64,000 nt of DNA from Gyrodactylus bullatarudis. Taxonomy: Eukaryota; Platyhelminthes; Monogenea; Gyrodactylidea; Gyrodactylidae. The notes under the pieces are model-generated. The model searched no databases. It was not told the origin of the DNA and saw only the letters and a program-made list of their open reading frames with translations. Within the stretch, counting starts at the first letter, position 1. The number at the start of each line of letters is the position of its first letter. The translations under genes were made by a program, and so were the position numbers. Below are positions 39,098-51,000 of the stretch, piece after piece. The stretch spans positions 111,408 through 175,407 of the forward strand of contig SSNU01000069.1 of the NCBI GenBank assembly GCA_012064415.1, given 5' to 3'.

Positions 39098-39395
39098 ATC
39101 AAAAACAAGAGTGCGTATCTCCTTTCCTCCACTTCAATTTCGATTAATTTATATTCATCTCATCTATGTGTAATCACTACACTCTCGATTTACTTAATCC
39201 CACTCTTGCAGATCAAAACAGAAAGTGCAGGTTGAAGCGATTAGTTCAGTCTCCTAACTAATGCTCATGGACGTTCAACTTGCTATGCTGTCAAAATCAT
39301 TTGAACCATCATTTTCTGCACTTCTACTGGTGGTAGAACCATTGTTAAAAATGGTTGCAGCTTTAGATACAGACAAAAAAATTTTATATTCTATT

Positions 39396-39579
39396 CTGGA
39401 GTAAGATGAAAGTGATGCCAAAATTTTCACAAATAAGGGCCTTTATTTCGGGCATACTCATCAGTGTGATACATGCCATATATATAATGTTTAAACAGGA
39501 GTAGGGAATGGATGAGTATGCCCGAAATAAATGCCCTTATTTGTGAAAATTTTGGCATCACTTTCTTCTTACTCCAAAA
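39396..39579. repeat. Inverted-repeat (foldback) element, about 67-bp arms
   Basis: The arm 39,396-39,462 (CTGGAGTAAGATGAAAGTGA to the CATACTCATC end) is repeated in inverted form at 39,511-39,579. The spacer is about 48 bp. Related half-copies occur near 51,200-51,275 and 59,165-59,225, so this is a dispersed family. Confidence 0.8.
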
Positions 39580-39914
39580 TGAATCCAGCATCGGTTACTC
39601 AGCTCAAAGCCGATGTCTCTGGACATCTCTCAAACCTAAATATTCTATTCGAAAATTTAAGGAAATGATACTATATATCAAAGAGAGGAAGATTGGCAGA
39701 TTTTTTTTTGTTAGACGAATTTCTTATATTTAAATAAAATTGATAATTACAAAATAATAAAGTAATCTTTATAGGGGTTTTCGTTCAAGGCAAAATAAAT
39801 GAAAAATGATGTATAAAAAAATAAAATAAAAAAAAATGTTCTATCAATTCATCAAATTGGCGAATGAGATTAGTAATCTATGATAGCTAATCATAAGGTT
39901 ATAAAATATGAAAA

Positions 39915-41800
39915 ACTAGTGTCTGCAATCAAAACGAAAATCATCTGGTTAATGGAGGTATGAATAAAGTAAAGACTTAGAGTAATCTAATTTAGATCTA
40001 ATGTGTGACATGACAGATTTAAGATTAGTCAGGTCATTACAATCAGACAATTTATATTTTAAATTAATAGCGTTGAAATTAGATAATAGGTAATTAGCAT
40101 CGTATTTAGAATTCCTGAGATTATAGTTATTCTCAGAAACGGAATAGGACTCAGAAAATTTTTTAACTATGAACGCATATCTACGAACCCAGAGAGGGTT
40201 AATCCCTGAGATCAAGATGAGTGCATTGTACGAGTCCAGGTGGGGATATAAAGAATGTAAAAATCTATATTGTACCCGCTCAATTGTTAAAGATTGAGCA
40301 TTATTCAAGTTAGGTAGAAGAGGGAAAATATAGTCAAAAAGAGGAAATACCAATGACTTGTAAGCTTTTAGTCTTACGTCACTGGATTTAGAGAATTTTC
40401 TAATAGAATATATTATAGTATTAATTCTAGAAATGTTAAAAAGAGGATCAATTTTTAAATTAGATGACATACTGAAACCCAGATCTAAAGTTAAGGAGAC
40501 AATTTCTCCAGGAAGTAGAAGAGATTCCATGAGAGTTGCAGGGAGACCAGATGGGAGCATAATTTTGCATTTATCTCTATTAATATAGAGCCCCATGGCC
40601 TCAAGGGAACCTTTAAGAAGCAAGAAGTTACGATTTATTTTTATAATGTCTAGAGCATTATTAATTCTAAAGACGAATTTTAGGTCGTCGGCATATTTTA
40701 TGAGGACACCCTCAATATCCTCAGAGAGCTGAATATCAGCGAAGCAAATATTAAAAAGAAGAGGGCCAATAGAAGAACCTTGGGGGACCCCAGAGTTTAT
40801 CTTAACAAGTTTACTGTTGGTGGCGTTGAAAGTAACATATTGCATCCTTTTTGTTAAAAAGTACATAGTGAGATTAATTACATAAGGATCAATTTTTAAA
40901 TCAATAAGTTTTTTTTAATAAAAGAAAATTTCAGTTTATCAAAAGCCTTAGAGATATCAAGGTAATGTATCAATAAAAATGATTTAGATTTTAATAGAGG
41001 GATGGAGTAATCAAGGCAATCCAATAAATTGCTAGAAGTACTTTTTTGGGGTAAAAAACCATGTTGAGATGCATCAGGGAAGGGAAACGGAAGGGAGGCT
41101 CTTATTTCGGCAGTAAGGAATCTGTCAATTACCGAAAGGAAGACGTTTAATGACGAAATAGGCCGAAGATGGGCATATTCCGAATAGTTTTTGATTTTCG
41201 GTATTGGCGTAATTTTGACGGTAAGCCAATCATCGGGAATAAAACACTCAATAATGCAACGATTCAGGTAGTTACATAAATTGGTCAAGAAGTTATTATT
41301 AAGGGAGTTTAGAAGATTTAATGAATTAAATTTTGAATCGATTCTTTTAAGATTTTTACATGAATCTATAAGGGTTCTAAATTGTTCAATACAGATAAAG
41401 GGAGGAATAGAATCAGAGGGGATTTTGTCAATGATTTCGAAATTTCCAAAGGTGTTTTCAAAATACAAATTAATTTCTTCACAGAAATCTTGGTCTGAGA
41501 GTGAAGTAAAATTTTTAATGGAAGAGGTTTTGTTTATATTGAGCAATTTTCTGAACTTGGACCAACCTCTTTGAGGATTGGATCTAAAATCAGACAGGAT
41601 ATTTTCTTCAAAAGCTTCCAGGGCAACAGATTCAATATTAGAGGATATTTGAAAAAATTTAAAAGAGTTCTTAGTAATACGGGTGGATTCCCTTAGAATC
41701 GAGTAAAATAGATCATAATTGAATGAGTTATTAGAAAACATAATAGAAGAAAAAGTCTGGATAAGATCTTTACATTTTTTATAATCAACAGTTTTTTTTC
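39915..41800 (-). mobile_element. Non-LTR retrotransposon reverse transcriptase, one frameshift from intact over 1.8 kb
   Basis: Two frames, 41741-40896 and 40866-39949, are consecutive parts of one reverse transcriptase. The first has the fingers region (PQRGWSKFRKLLN, DDWLTVKITPIPK, LRPISSLN, HGFLPQKSTSSN) and motif A region HYLDISKAFDKL. The second has GVPQGSSIGPLLFN and the catalytic box KYADDLKF, then the thumb. They are split by a frame change in an A/T run at about 40,907-40,917. No endonuclease or ORF1 is present upstream. Coding capacity runs to about 41,800, where another fragment abuts. The low damage implies a recent insertion. Confidence 0.88.
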
Positions 41801-42030
41801 ATTAGTATAATAACGAGCATGGTTTGAAAGAGAAAATTGGAAATGGGTCTGTACTCTGATGGAATTAGTTTTTAGAATTGGTGTAATTTTTATGGTTGTC
41901 CATTTCGAAGGTACGTGGTTGAGAAAAATAAGTTTGTTGAGCAAGAAAGACATTGGAAGTGATAATGATAATTCGATTAGGTAGTGATGGACATTGGACC
42001 ATTGCTCTGCTTTAAAAAAAACTAGCAAAC
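41800..42030 (-). mobile_element. Short RT fragment of a related non-LTR element
   Basis: The minus-strand frame 41693-42028 contains HVPSKWTTIKITPILKT, the same fingers-domain motif as DDWLTVKITPIPK in the adjacent element but in a separate, diverged copy. The junction with the neighbour is near 41,800. Confidence 0.6.
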
Positions 42031-42180
42031 TTGAATAATTACATGTAACTTGGAATTATATATACTAGATTTTTATTTGAAATACATTAATAAACATATT
42101 GTGATTATAGTTATCTGGTAGAAAATGATTATAAATATGAACAGATGTTGGCAATGTTTTTATCATTAAAATGAGAGAAG

Positions 42181-42456
42181 TTAATTTGAAATCTTGTGCA
42201 AAGGGGGAGGAGTACATCTAGTAAAATAGAGTATTATTTTACTGAACGCAGGTTGTAATGGCCATTCGGTCGAGCAGAATACTTGGAATGCAGAGGCTGA
42301 GATGCGCCTAACCAAGAGAGAAAAAACTTTTGCACACCCAAGCAAATCGTTATAAGGTAGGGGACCATAGCATGTTCTGAGACAGATGAACTGAATGCAT
42401 TCTAGCTTTTTTGATGTTCCATTAAGTTGTGTACGAAATCTAAGCTTTTTATTCAT
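42181..42456 (-). mobile_element. C-terminal RT fragment of a non-LTR retrotransposon
   Basis: A 91-codon frame with KKLECIQFICLRTCYG, then YNDLLGCAKVFSLLVRRI, matches the thumb/C-terminal pattern of non-LTR RTs (LExxQxxxxRxxxG...Y...L...L.SL..RR). It is an isolated fragment. Confidence 0.5.
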
Positions 42457-42599
42457 GCTAAAATCTATGCTTGATGTAATCTACTTTAATCTAAGAGTCA
42501 GAAATTTTTTGAAAGCTACCTTCAAAATTGGGCTGAGATTTGAATTCTGTAAGTAATAGTTAATAAAAAATTTGGTTTGAGCTCCATACAGAAATTCTA

Positions 42600-44030
42600 T
42601 TTCTTATTTTGGGTAGTCTATTATAGTTGTAACCTGACTCTGAACCCACAAATATTTGATTCTTTTAAAAGATAAAGTTATCTATAAATCTTGAACACAC
42701 TTCTAGAAGTTAAAAAATTTCTTAAGAAGAAAAGCTGGGCTCTAATGGTCATTTTTTTGTTAGAAAGTATGGTTTTATTGAGTTATAAAAGATAAAATAA
42801 ATAAATATAAACACAAATATACATAGCATCTCTGGATATAATATGGCGGTTCAAAATAAAATAATTTGATTAATAATTTTCCTTTTTTTAGATTTTGAGT
42901 TAAGAAGTATATCAATGATTAACTCTATAGTAAACCAGATTCTTACAATTTTTCAATTATTGTTTTCCAGCTTACAAGAACAAATTTTATAATCATTTTA
43001 TTTCGAATCAGATAAATAATTAATTTTTATCAAATATTTTTTTATTCGACTACTACTGAGTAGAAAAATTTTGATCCTACTCTAGTTTAAAATTTTAAGT
43101 TTTCATTTTAAAATAACGGTCAAAAATTTTTTTTTTCTCAGGATATTTCTTATCAACTCAAACAATATATATTTAAAATTTAATTTTGAGTTTCCACAAA
43201 ACAAGGAATTTGTTTATGGCTGCTTGTAAAAATTGGAGCTTTATTTTGGCCTAAGATAGGCTAGTTCTTATTTTTTATTTATTCTCTTTATTTTTAGCAT
43301 ATCTAGCCTAGATAGTCTAGGTATCAGTTTTCTCAAATTTTTCTCATTTCCAATTCTACTATAGACTATAGAGTCTCTATAGAATTTGTTGGAAAAGTAG
43401 TATCTTCATTTGTGAAAAGATGTTTACGAAAAAGTCTTTTAGTGCTGATCCAGAGAGGAATTTATCCTTGTTTATCAGGAAGGCTATTTTCCTCCAGGTT
43501 TCTTATGGGTAAATTTTTGGGCAGTTAAAAATAGACTCTTTCCTTACCAAACGATAATTATAATTATAATTTCAGTCCCTACCTCTCCTGGTCAACATCA
43601 ACTCAAAAGGTGAACGTGATCAACCAATCAGAGGATTCCAAAAATGTACTAATTTTCTGTATAAATATCCAGCCGGTGTAAGAGTCTGACGAGATCCGGT
43701 GAAATAAAAGCTTTATAACTACATATTCACTAGTCTTCTAATCCTCTTAATGATTTCCTCAATAACGAATTCAGTAAATTTTTTAGTTCCTCTATAATTG
43801 ATTGTTCAAAGAAATTTGCGTAGGGAATCGACTGCTCAAGGTAAATCATCACCTGATACCTTTCTAGTATTCAGTTCATAGTGAGGTAAAGAATGACCCC
43901 ATTATGATTCATGTCAAGAATAACATGATTATCTGATCGAATCTGTAAATATAATTTTTTCCCAAATTTTTTTGTTACTCAAAATGTTGACGAAGTCATA
44001 AATTATGACTCAAAATTCACCCCATTATTA
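42600..44030. other. Non-coding stretch with one CCAAT/TATA-hairpin repeat
   Basis: AT-rich. The only organised piece is the repeat at 43,605-43,770: a CCAAT-like word, TATAAATAT, then GCCGG, CTGACGAG, CCGGT, GAAATAAA. This is the best-preserved long copy of the family. Confidence 0.55.
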
Positions 44031-44033
44031 GAC

Positions 44034-44399
44034 ATGTATGAAATTTTACAGTTGTTCTTCCTCAAATTGAATTTAATCAAGCTCTGTGAGATTCTTAAAA
44101 TGGTGTATTATTTTCATTTCAGTATCTTGTTCAGACTTTGGTTTTGTATCATGCGAGAGTTAACTGAACCTGCTATCAAACTTTTAACGGGTGAACAATT
44201 TCAACGATATTATTGGACCAATAATATAATATTGGTTATATTCAGAAGAGTTTTGACTAAACTTTCTTCCATATTTTACACATTTGACTACAGTAAAATT
44301 CCATTAAAAATATTGAGAATTTTTTCCAGATTTATTTTGACTATTGATAATTTACATTTTTATATAATTTTATATAATATTTTATATAATTTTATATAA
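44034..44399 (+). other. Unassigned open frame, 121 codons
   Basis: A hydrophobic and aromatic-rich frame containing MRELTEPAIKLLTGEQFQRY. It ends in a TATAATTT simple repeat, which supplies the last codons by chance. No family recognised. It could be part of a gene with small exons or a transposon relic; a further candidate plus-strand exon (AG acceptor and GTAAAT donor, encoding DLGGMDDGQSHNSEKLNEEK) lies at 44,782-44,840. Confidence 0.25.
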
Positions 44400-44407
44400 T
44401 TTTTAGA

Positions 44408-44545
44408 ATAATTTCGTTCTTAGTGCTTAGCTAGTTTATTCATCATTTTTATCTTATTTAGTAATGGATTAGTCCATGTCGTTGAATGTTACAGCTTACG
44501 AATGGATCCCACCGACAAATGGATTACCAAGAACGAAATTATAGT
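44408..44545. repeat. Short copy of the foldback family seen at 55,314-55,547
   Basis: Left end AATAATTTCGTTCTTAG and right end CCAAGAACGAAATTAT are inverted. The interior (GTAATGGATTAGTCCATGTC, GAATGTTACAGCTTAC) matches the arm of the 55.3-kb element. Confidence 0.65.
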
Positions 44546-45129
44546 TAAATCAGATCAAATCCAAGACTGATAAGCATCTGTAAAGATCAGACAGCGAAAC
44601 CAGTGTTCAATTATAATTATTGTTAAGCAAAATTGCTCAGTAATTGGTCCGACTCTCTTCAACTTACTCTTCTGTGAAATAAGCAATATGAATTTAGTAA
44701 TATGAAATAAATAAACTAGGAATTAAAAACTTTTGATTAAAAAGAGAAAATATCAAATCAATATGAAATTTTATTCTACAGATTTAGGTGGTATGGATGA
44801 TGGCCAATCCCATAATAGCGAGAAGCTTAATGAAGAAAAAGTAAATATTTATTAATACTGGAAACGTAATAAGGATCAATATCATGTTGAAAAATTATTT
44901 TCATAGATTTTCTCAAAAAACTAAATCTAAGCTAATAGTTACTATTATGTCATCATGAAGATTGACTTTAAGATTTTTAGCTTTGTTGACTTTTTAACAG
45001 TTTTTCAAATTTTTTCTACCGCAAATTAATAATTTGTGGTAGCTCTGAAAACAAAACTCATGAAATCAGTTTTAGCTTTTTTCTTGACTTTTTTCTCTAA
45101 ATAAATGTATAAACTATATAAAGCTATTT

Positions 45130-45850
45130 AATATGAAGATGGGAATTTATGGTTTTTACAAAATTCTCAATTTTTTCATCAAGAAATCGAATTTGATCAA
45201 AATTTTTTGGAATCTAGATCATAAGGCCCTCTTTCACGGTACGGAGAAAAAAAATTTATAAAAAATCAGTTTTTAAAGAAAATACGACAAACCTTGAAGT
45301 AGCGCCAGATTCGCATTTCTTGAACTTTGAGTCGAAAATTTTCGTTGATTTCAATGTGAAAGAGTGATCAAAAGTTGATTTTTAGGATCACAATAAGACA
45401 AAAAAACCGATGATCATCATAAAATTTTTGATAAATTCCTCATTTTCCAGGGATCTTGAAATATCAAATTTCATCGACTTTCAAGTAGGGAAAATGACAA
45501 ATAAATCAAAATTTGATTTCGACACGATTTTGGGGTGATTCTCAAAACCATATTCAACATATTTGATTTCTTTGACTTATTGTGATCATAAAAATCAACT
45601 TTTGATCACTCTCTCACATTAAAATCAACAAAAATTTTCAACTCAAAGTTCAAAAAATGCGAATCTGACGCTACTCCAAGATTTTAAATTTGCCGTATTT
45701 TTCTCAAAAATTGATTTTTTCTAATATTTTTTTCTCCGTATCGTGAAAGAGAGCCTCATGATCTAGATTCCAAAAAATCTTGATCAAATTCGATTTCTTG
45801 ATGAAAAAATTGAGAATTTTGTAAAAACCATAAATTCCCATCTTCATATT
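45130..45850. repeat. 720-bp foldback element, arms about 290 bp
   Basis: The left arm (45,130-45,420) starts AATATGAAGATGGGAATTTA. The right arm (45,575-45,850) ends in the inverted equivalent, TAAATTCCCATCTTCATATT. Arms are similar along most of their length with small indels. There is no coding capacity. Terminal words recur at 49,740-49,790 and 51,725-51,970. Confidence 0.88.
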
Positions 45851-46280
45851 AACTAGGTGTAGTAACATATACGATTATAAAAACCATTACATAATCCCTT
45901 TCTATGATATAGAAAATGTGTACTCGGCTTTGCTCAAATTCAGTAGGAAATAATTTGGCCAATATCGAAAGGTACTATTTTCGTGAACGTCAACCTAGTA
46001 AATTGAACAGATCAGAAAATAATCATTATCGATTTTTATCGTGAACATAAACATAGTGAACATACCTTACTAATTAGACCCTTTCTAGACCTTTACATGT
46101 AATCTCTGCTCTACAGAAGTTAATTGAGGATAATTACGGTGTGTGAAATATTGAGAAGTGAATGAATGAATAATGACTAATTGAAAAAAAATTTAAATCT
46201 ATCGAGAAGAGATTTTTTTCATTTTTTTTGAGGATTAACTCTACACCACATCTTTAGGACTTTTACTGTATTTATTTTTA

Positions 46281-47679
46281 GATTTATTCCTCAAGTTAGT
46301 ATCAATTTTTTCATTATTTTTACCAATAGTATAATAGACCGGTATTATTTTCCAAAGTAGTATCATATTTTTAAAATTTTTTATTATACAGGTGAAGTCC
46401 CCGTTTTCTATCCCTCTCTGCCCAAATGGGAATTAACATCTTTCTTATATACCTAAACCATGATTTTTCTTAGCCAATGAGAGAGCAGGAAACTATCAAC
46501 CAATAGAATTCAAGCAGATAGTTTATTTGATTTTCAAGTTAGATTCCTGTTGTTAATCATGTAAACAGCTGAAAATAAATATTTTTCGAAAAATCCTTTA
46601 TGTAGAAGAATTATTCATATAAAGATCTATCGTTTGATATTTTTTTCAGAATTCTAGTTTCATTATTAAGAAAGTTGAGAAAATCTTTGTTTTGAACTAT
46701 AAAATTGGTATCATTAAATGCAGAATTAAAAGTTTAGCTCTTCCCTAGATTTTCATAATTTTTTATTATAGTATCAATACTTAAAAATATTTCAAAAACA
46801 GTATAATATACCAATATATATTTCCAGAATTAGTATTAGCTTGAGGAAAAATAACTATAATCAAACAAATTTTTTTTTCAATTTGAAATTAAAAAAATTT
46901 ATTCTAAGAAAAATTAAAAAACTAACGTTGATAAATATCAGGATAAGATCTTTTCGGATTCTTTTCTTCTTAGGGTTTCCTCTTTTACATGAATCAGACT
47001 TTGGTTTAAGATTTGATGATTTTAGACCATCCAAATCACAGAAATTAAATTCAGAACTGTACATGTCTTTTCAATTTTGTTATTTTGTAAAAATTCGGAA
47101 GGTAGTCTTCGGGTACTTTTGGCTACTACTACTACTTTTGATTCAGCAATATTGGACGTGAGATTACTAAATCTGCAGGTGGGGCAATAGTACTCGACCC
47201 AAAATTTAGCATCTATTTTTGATAGATATTCATGAATATTCAAGGGTTTTTGTCAAATAATGAAAATAACAGCTATCTAGAACAGTTATTGGCAAACCTT
47301 TAAGAATGCCTTTATGAATGCCAAATCTTGTTCATCCCTCGATTTGAGTATATCAGTGAAAGTTCCAGGATTTTGCAATGTGCTTCAACTCAAAAAAGCT
47401 CTCCAAAAATCTTCAAATAAATTTTTTTAATTGATCTGATTATAGTTATTTTTTCCTCAAGCTAATACTGATTCTGAAAATATATATATTGGTATATTAT
47501 ACTGTTTTTGAAATATTTTCAAGTATTGATACTATAATAAAAAATTTGTATACATATATTTTTTTATTTATTTTAATACAAATATATTTCTAACAAAAAA
47601 AATATGATACTACTTTGGAAAATAATACCGGTCTATTGGTGAAAATAATAAAAAACTGATACTAACTTGGTGAATAACC
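46281..47679. repeat. 1.4-kb element with long inverted termini and a nested insertion in the left arm
   Basis: Outer blocks 46,281-46,390 and 47,575-47,679 are inverted copies (AGTATCAATTTTTT/AAAAAACTGATACT; GACCGGTATTATTTTCC/GGAAAATAATACCGGTC). Inner blocks 46,750-46,880 and 47,432-47,560 are also inverted copies (AGCTTGAGGAAAAATAACTA and its complement). The left arm carries about 360 extra bp (46,392-46,752) absent from the right. Central frames (46841-47161 +, 47022-47243 -) show no recognised transposase. Confidence 0.75.
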
Positions 47680-47819
47680 CTTATTTTTAAAAGATTTTGC
47701 TAAATTTATAAACGTACTGTGAAGCTGAACTTGACTACGTTTGACGAAGCTTTTACACGTTCTGTTGTTTAAGAAATTATAAATTAAATGGATTTAACTA
47801 TAAGGAAATTAAAATTTAC

Positions 47820-48081
47820 TTGTCGTTTCATTTGACTGAGTAGTAGTAGTCTCTAAAGCTTCGACTGTTAGATCTTTATCTGAAACTGAAATCCCAAGAC
47901 TTGCTAACTCTTGAGGAGATACATTATTTGATCCATTTACAATTGATTTTGATAAATCTGCACTACTCAAACTATCAGACTGTACAGTCATTACTGTATC
48001 TACAATTGTGGATCCTTCTTTCACATTCGATACTTGACAGTCATCTACAATTTGACCCCCTTTTTGTGCGAATGCAGTCAG
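47820..48081 (-). CDS. SEA-like module exon of the FN3 gene
   Basis: Begins after a TTTCTTTAG acceptor in phase 0, continuing from exon 49377-49250 (TCRS). The peptide CQVSNVKEGSTIVDTVMTVQ, a Ser/Asn-rich loop, then ELASLGISVSDKDLTVE has the strand-helix-strand rhythm and GS-x-V-x-D motif of SEA domains of mucins and adhesion proteins. It then turns Thr-rich (ETTTTQSNETTS), as in a stalk. The family call is tentative. Confidence 0.5.
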
Positions 48082-51000
48082 CTAAAGAAATAAATACAAT
48101 CACGAAATGGACCAATGGAAGCCAGGGAATATTTTGCATTGTAATAGTATTTAAATGTTACCGGGGTAGAGTCTGAAGAGACCCGGCGAAATATAACGTT
48201 TATCACTCAAATATACGCTAGTTTTCTCTAACCTTCCTTATGAGTTTAGAACCAAACGAAAATATTCTTGATGAAGTTCGTCAATATTATCGTTCAAAGA
48301 AATAAATAAATTATAACTCAAAAAGTCTTAAATAGCATATTTTAGCTGGTAAAAGCCAAGATTCTAACGCTCACAAAAATTCACTAGATTTTTTTGTTTT
48401 GAATCTCAGAGTTTAGAGTTATAAACTCTTATAAATTATAATTTATTTTTATCAAGTCATAAAATAACACCTTAACTTGATTCTTTTAACTTATAAAAAA
48501 TCAAACAGCGAGTAGGGAGATCATCTTCTGTCATATACAATGTAGGTATTACCTACTAGGTAATCGTTAATTTAACTAAATCCTACATTTTAATGAAACT
48601 ACCTTTAGATAAAATATTCGACCTACTACTTTTATGGCTATTCTCGATGAATTTCAGAATTCACAATCTTTACAAAAATCTCATTTTTTCATCAAGGTAT
48701 CGAAATTAAGATATTTTGGTAACTGATTCAAAATGTACACTTTTACTGATTTGAGAAAAAAATTTCTTTTGGAAAAATTTAAAGACATTATAAATCTCGA
48801 AATGGCGCGATTTTTTCATTTTATTTCAAACTTTAAGTTGAAAATTTTTGTTGATTACAAGGTCAGAGATAAATCAAACGTTATTTTTCAGGATCATTAT
48901 TAGTCAAAGAAAATAATTACTCTTATTCATTTTTTTGAAAAAACACAACATTTACGTGCAAAAGTCGACTTACTATTTTTCGACCATTTTTACTGCTTGG
49001 AAATTGATAAACTGGGATGATCCAAGATCATTTCAAAATGACAGGGTTTTCAAAAAAGTGAATAAGAGAAATTATTTTCTTTGACTAATGATGATCCTGA
49101 AAAATAACGTTTGATTTCTCTCAGACCTTGAAATCAACAAAAATTTTCAACTCAAAGTTTAAAATAAATGAAAAATCGCGCCATTTCGAGATTTCTAATG
49201 TCTACATAAATGAATCTCTCAATAAAAAAATTTTCTGACTTGAACTTACAGATCTACATGTTCTATCATTTAAGGCTCGTCTAGCTGGAGAATTTTTATT
49301 TTCAAAATCAGTATTATATGGTATCGGATTTCCATCGGGGCCTCTTGCAGATACAGAAACATTCCCTTCAGATTTTGCTATTTATCGGATTTTTAGATTA
49401 GTCCATCCTGCTTCCAAATTTTAAACTCACGTTGAGGTTCTATGAAAAGGTAATGATAACTTTAAATGAATTTATTTAGAATTGAGATTATTACTTGGTT
49501 GTTCACCAGTAGCAGGAGTGGTAAACGGCGAAGACTTAACAATTGAGCTGATCCTGGTCGAATTGTTAACATCGGTTGCAAAGGCAGAAAGCGTATATGT
49601 AGTTTCAGGATTTAGACCTTGAATAAATTCAATGCGTTAATAGTCTAAAATAAAAATGGGAATTTGGCGCAAGCTCAAAATTCTAGAACGTACAAATTTC
49701 GGTCACATTATCAAGATTTAAAAATACTTTTTATTAATTTTAAATTTTTGTAAAAATCTAAAATCCTCAACTTCATATTAACTAGCTTTATATAATTTAC
49801 GGCTAAATTTTTATTAAAAATATTTCAGTATCATTGCTCATCAATGTTCAAAGTAGTTAGATAGGAATAGTTACTGATGAGAAAGTGTAAAAATATATAA
49901 AATTCATCTTTGAGTCATTGAAACCTCTTTGGATTTGGGGTCAAACTGGAAAAACGTTCAGCCCTCTTAATTTATACGTTCCGAGATCAAATAATCACAC
50001 ATTTTGAATTTTAACTGTAAAATATTAACAAGTATAATAATTTTACTTCTTTAATTCAAAGAATTCTTGAAAAAAAATTAAAATTTGCCCCGGTTTAATT
50101 CCATTTTCAAAAGAATCTAATCTAATGAAATTCTCCTAATCGTGTGAAGCATATTTTAATTAATGATTAAACACATCAGCGTCTTCTTAAATTTGCTTCT
50201 CAAAATCCCTCAACCACTCCTAGTGTTTAGGTTATCTTTAATTTCGTAATAAATTGAACTAGTCGAATGCAACAGCTTACTAGTGGATTGAGCATTGGAC
50301 TATAATGCAAGAGATCATAGATTCGAATACCAATATGGCACACTGGCGGGTTCAAACGGGGACGAAATGCGCGTGTGTGTATTCCAAAAAGATGTGTTAC
50401 CCATGAATGTTAGAGTACAGCTCAATTTTTAAAACTATCAACATTACAATTATCGAACAGTAATTATTACTAAAATCTGCTTATAAGCAGATACAGATGA
50501 TTTTATTTATGTAAAAATTTATTCTCAGAACTATCTGAGAACAAAAGTAGAAATTCTCGAAAAAATGTTGAGAGGATAAATAAATATTATGAGGTTGCTG
50601 ACTGAAAGTCATGCTAGGATTAAGAACGAACGAAATTTATTTGGTGAATAAAGCTCTATTTTTGTCGGTTCTCTTCAGACCAAACACCGACTTGTTATAT
50701 TTATATATATGAAAGCAACAAAAAAGAATATTTTCGAGGAAATCAGGCAACTTATGTCGAACAAATAAATATTACTCTACCCACTAAGCCATCCCGATAA
50801 TCTAAAGTGAATTATTTAAAAGATGCAAATACTTATTGTAATCTACCTTTTCTTTCAGAAATGTTGGAGGATCTTTAAATAAATTTTAAAACTTAGCTTT
50901 CAATGCTTAAAATGCTTATATGGGGTTAAATACATTAAGGAGTTGAGCAGTCCTTTTATGTATGTAATAACTATTCTTGTTAGTTATTCAGAGAAAAACA

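Noticed and set aside
46841..47161. 106-codon plus-strand frame as a host gene
   Set aside because: It lies wholly between the inverted ends of a repeat element and is low-complexity Lys/Phe/Leu-rich at its start.
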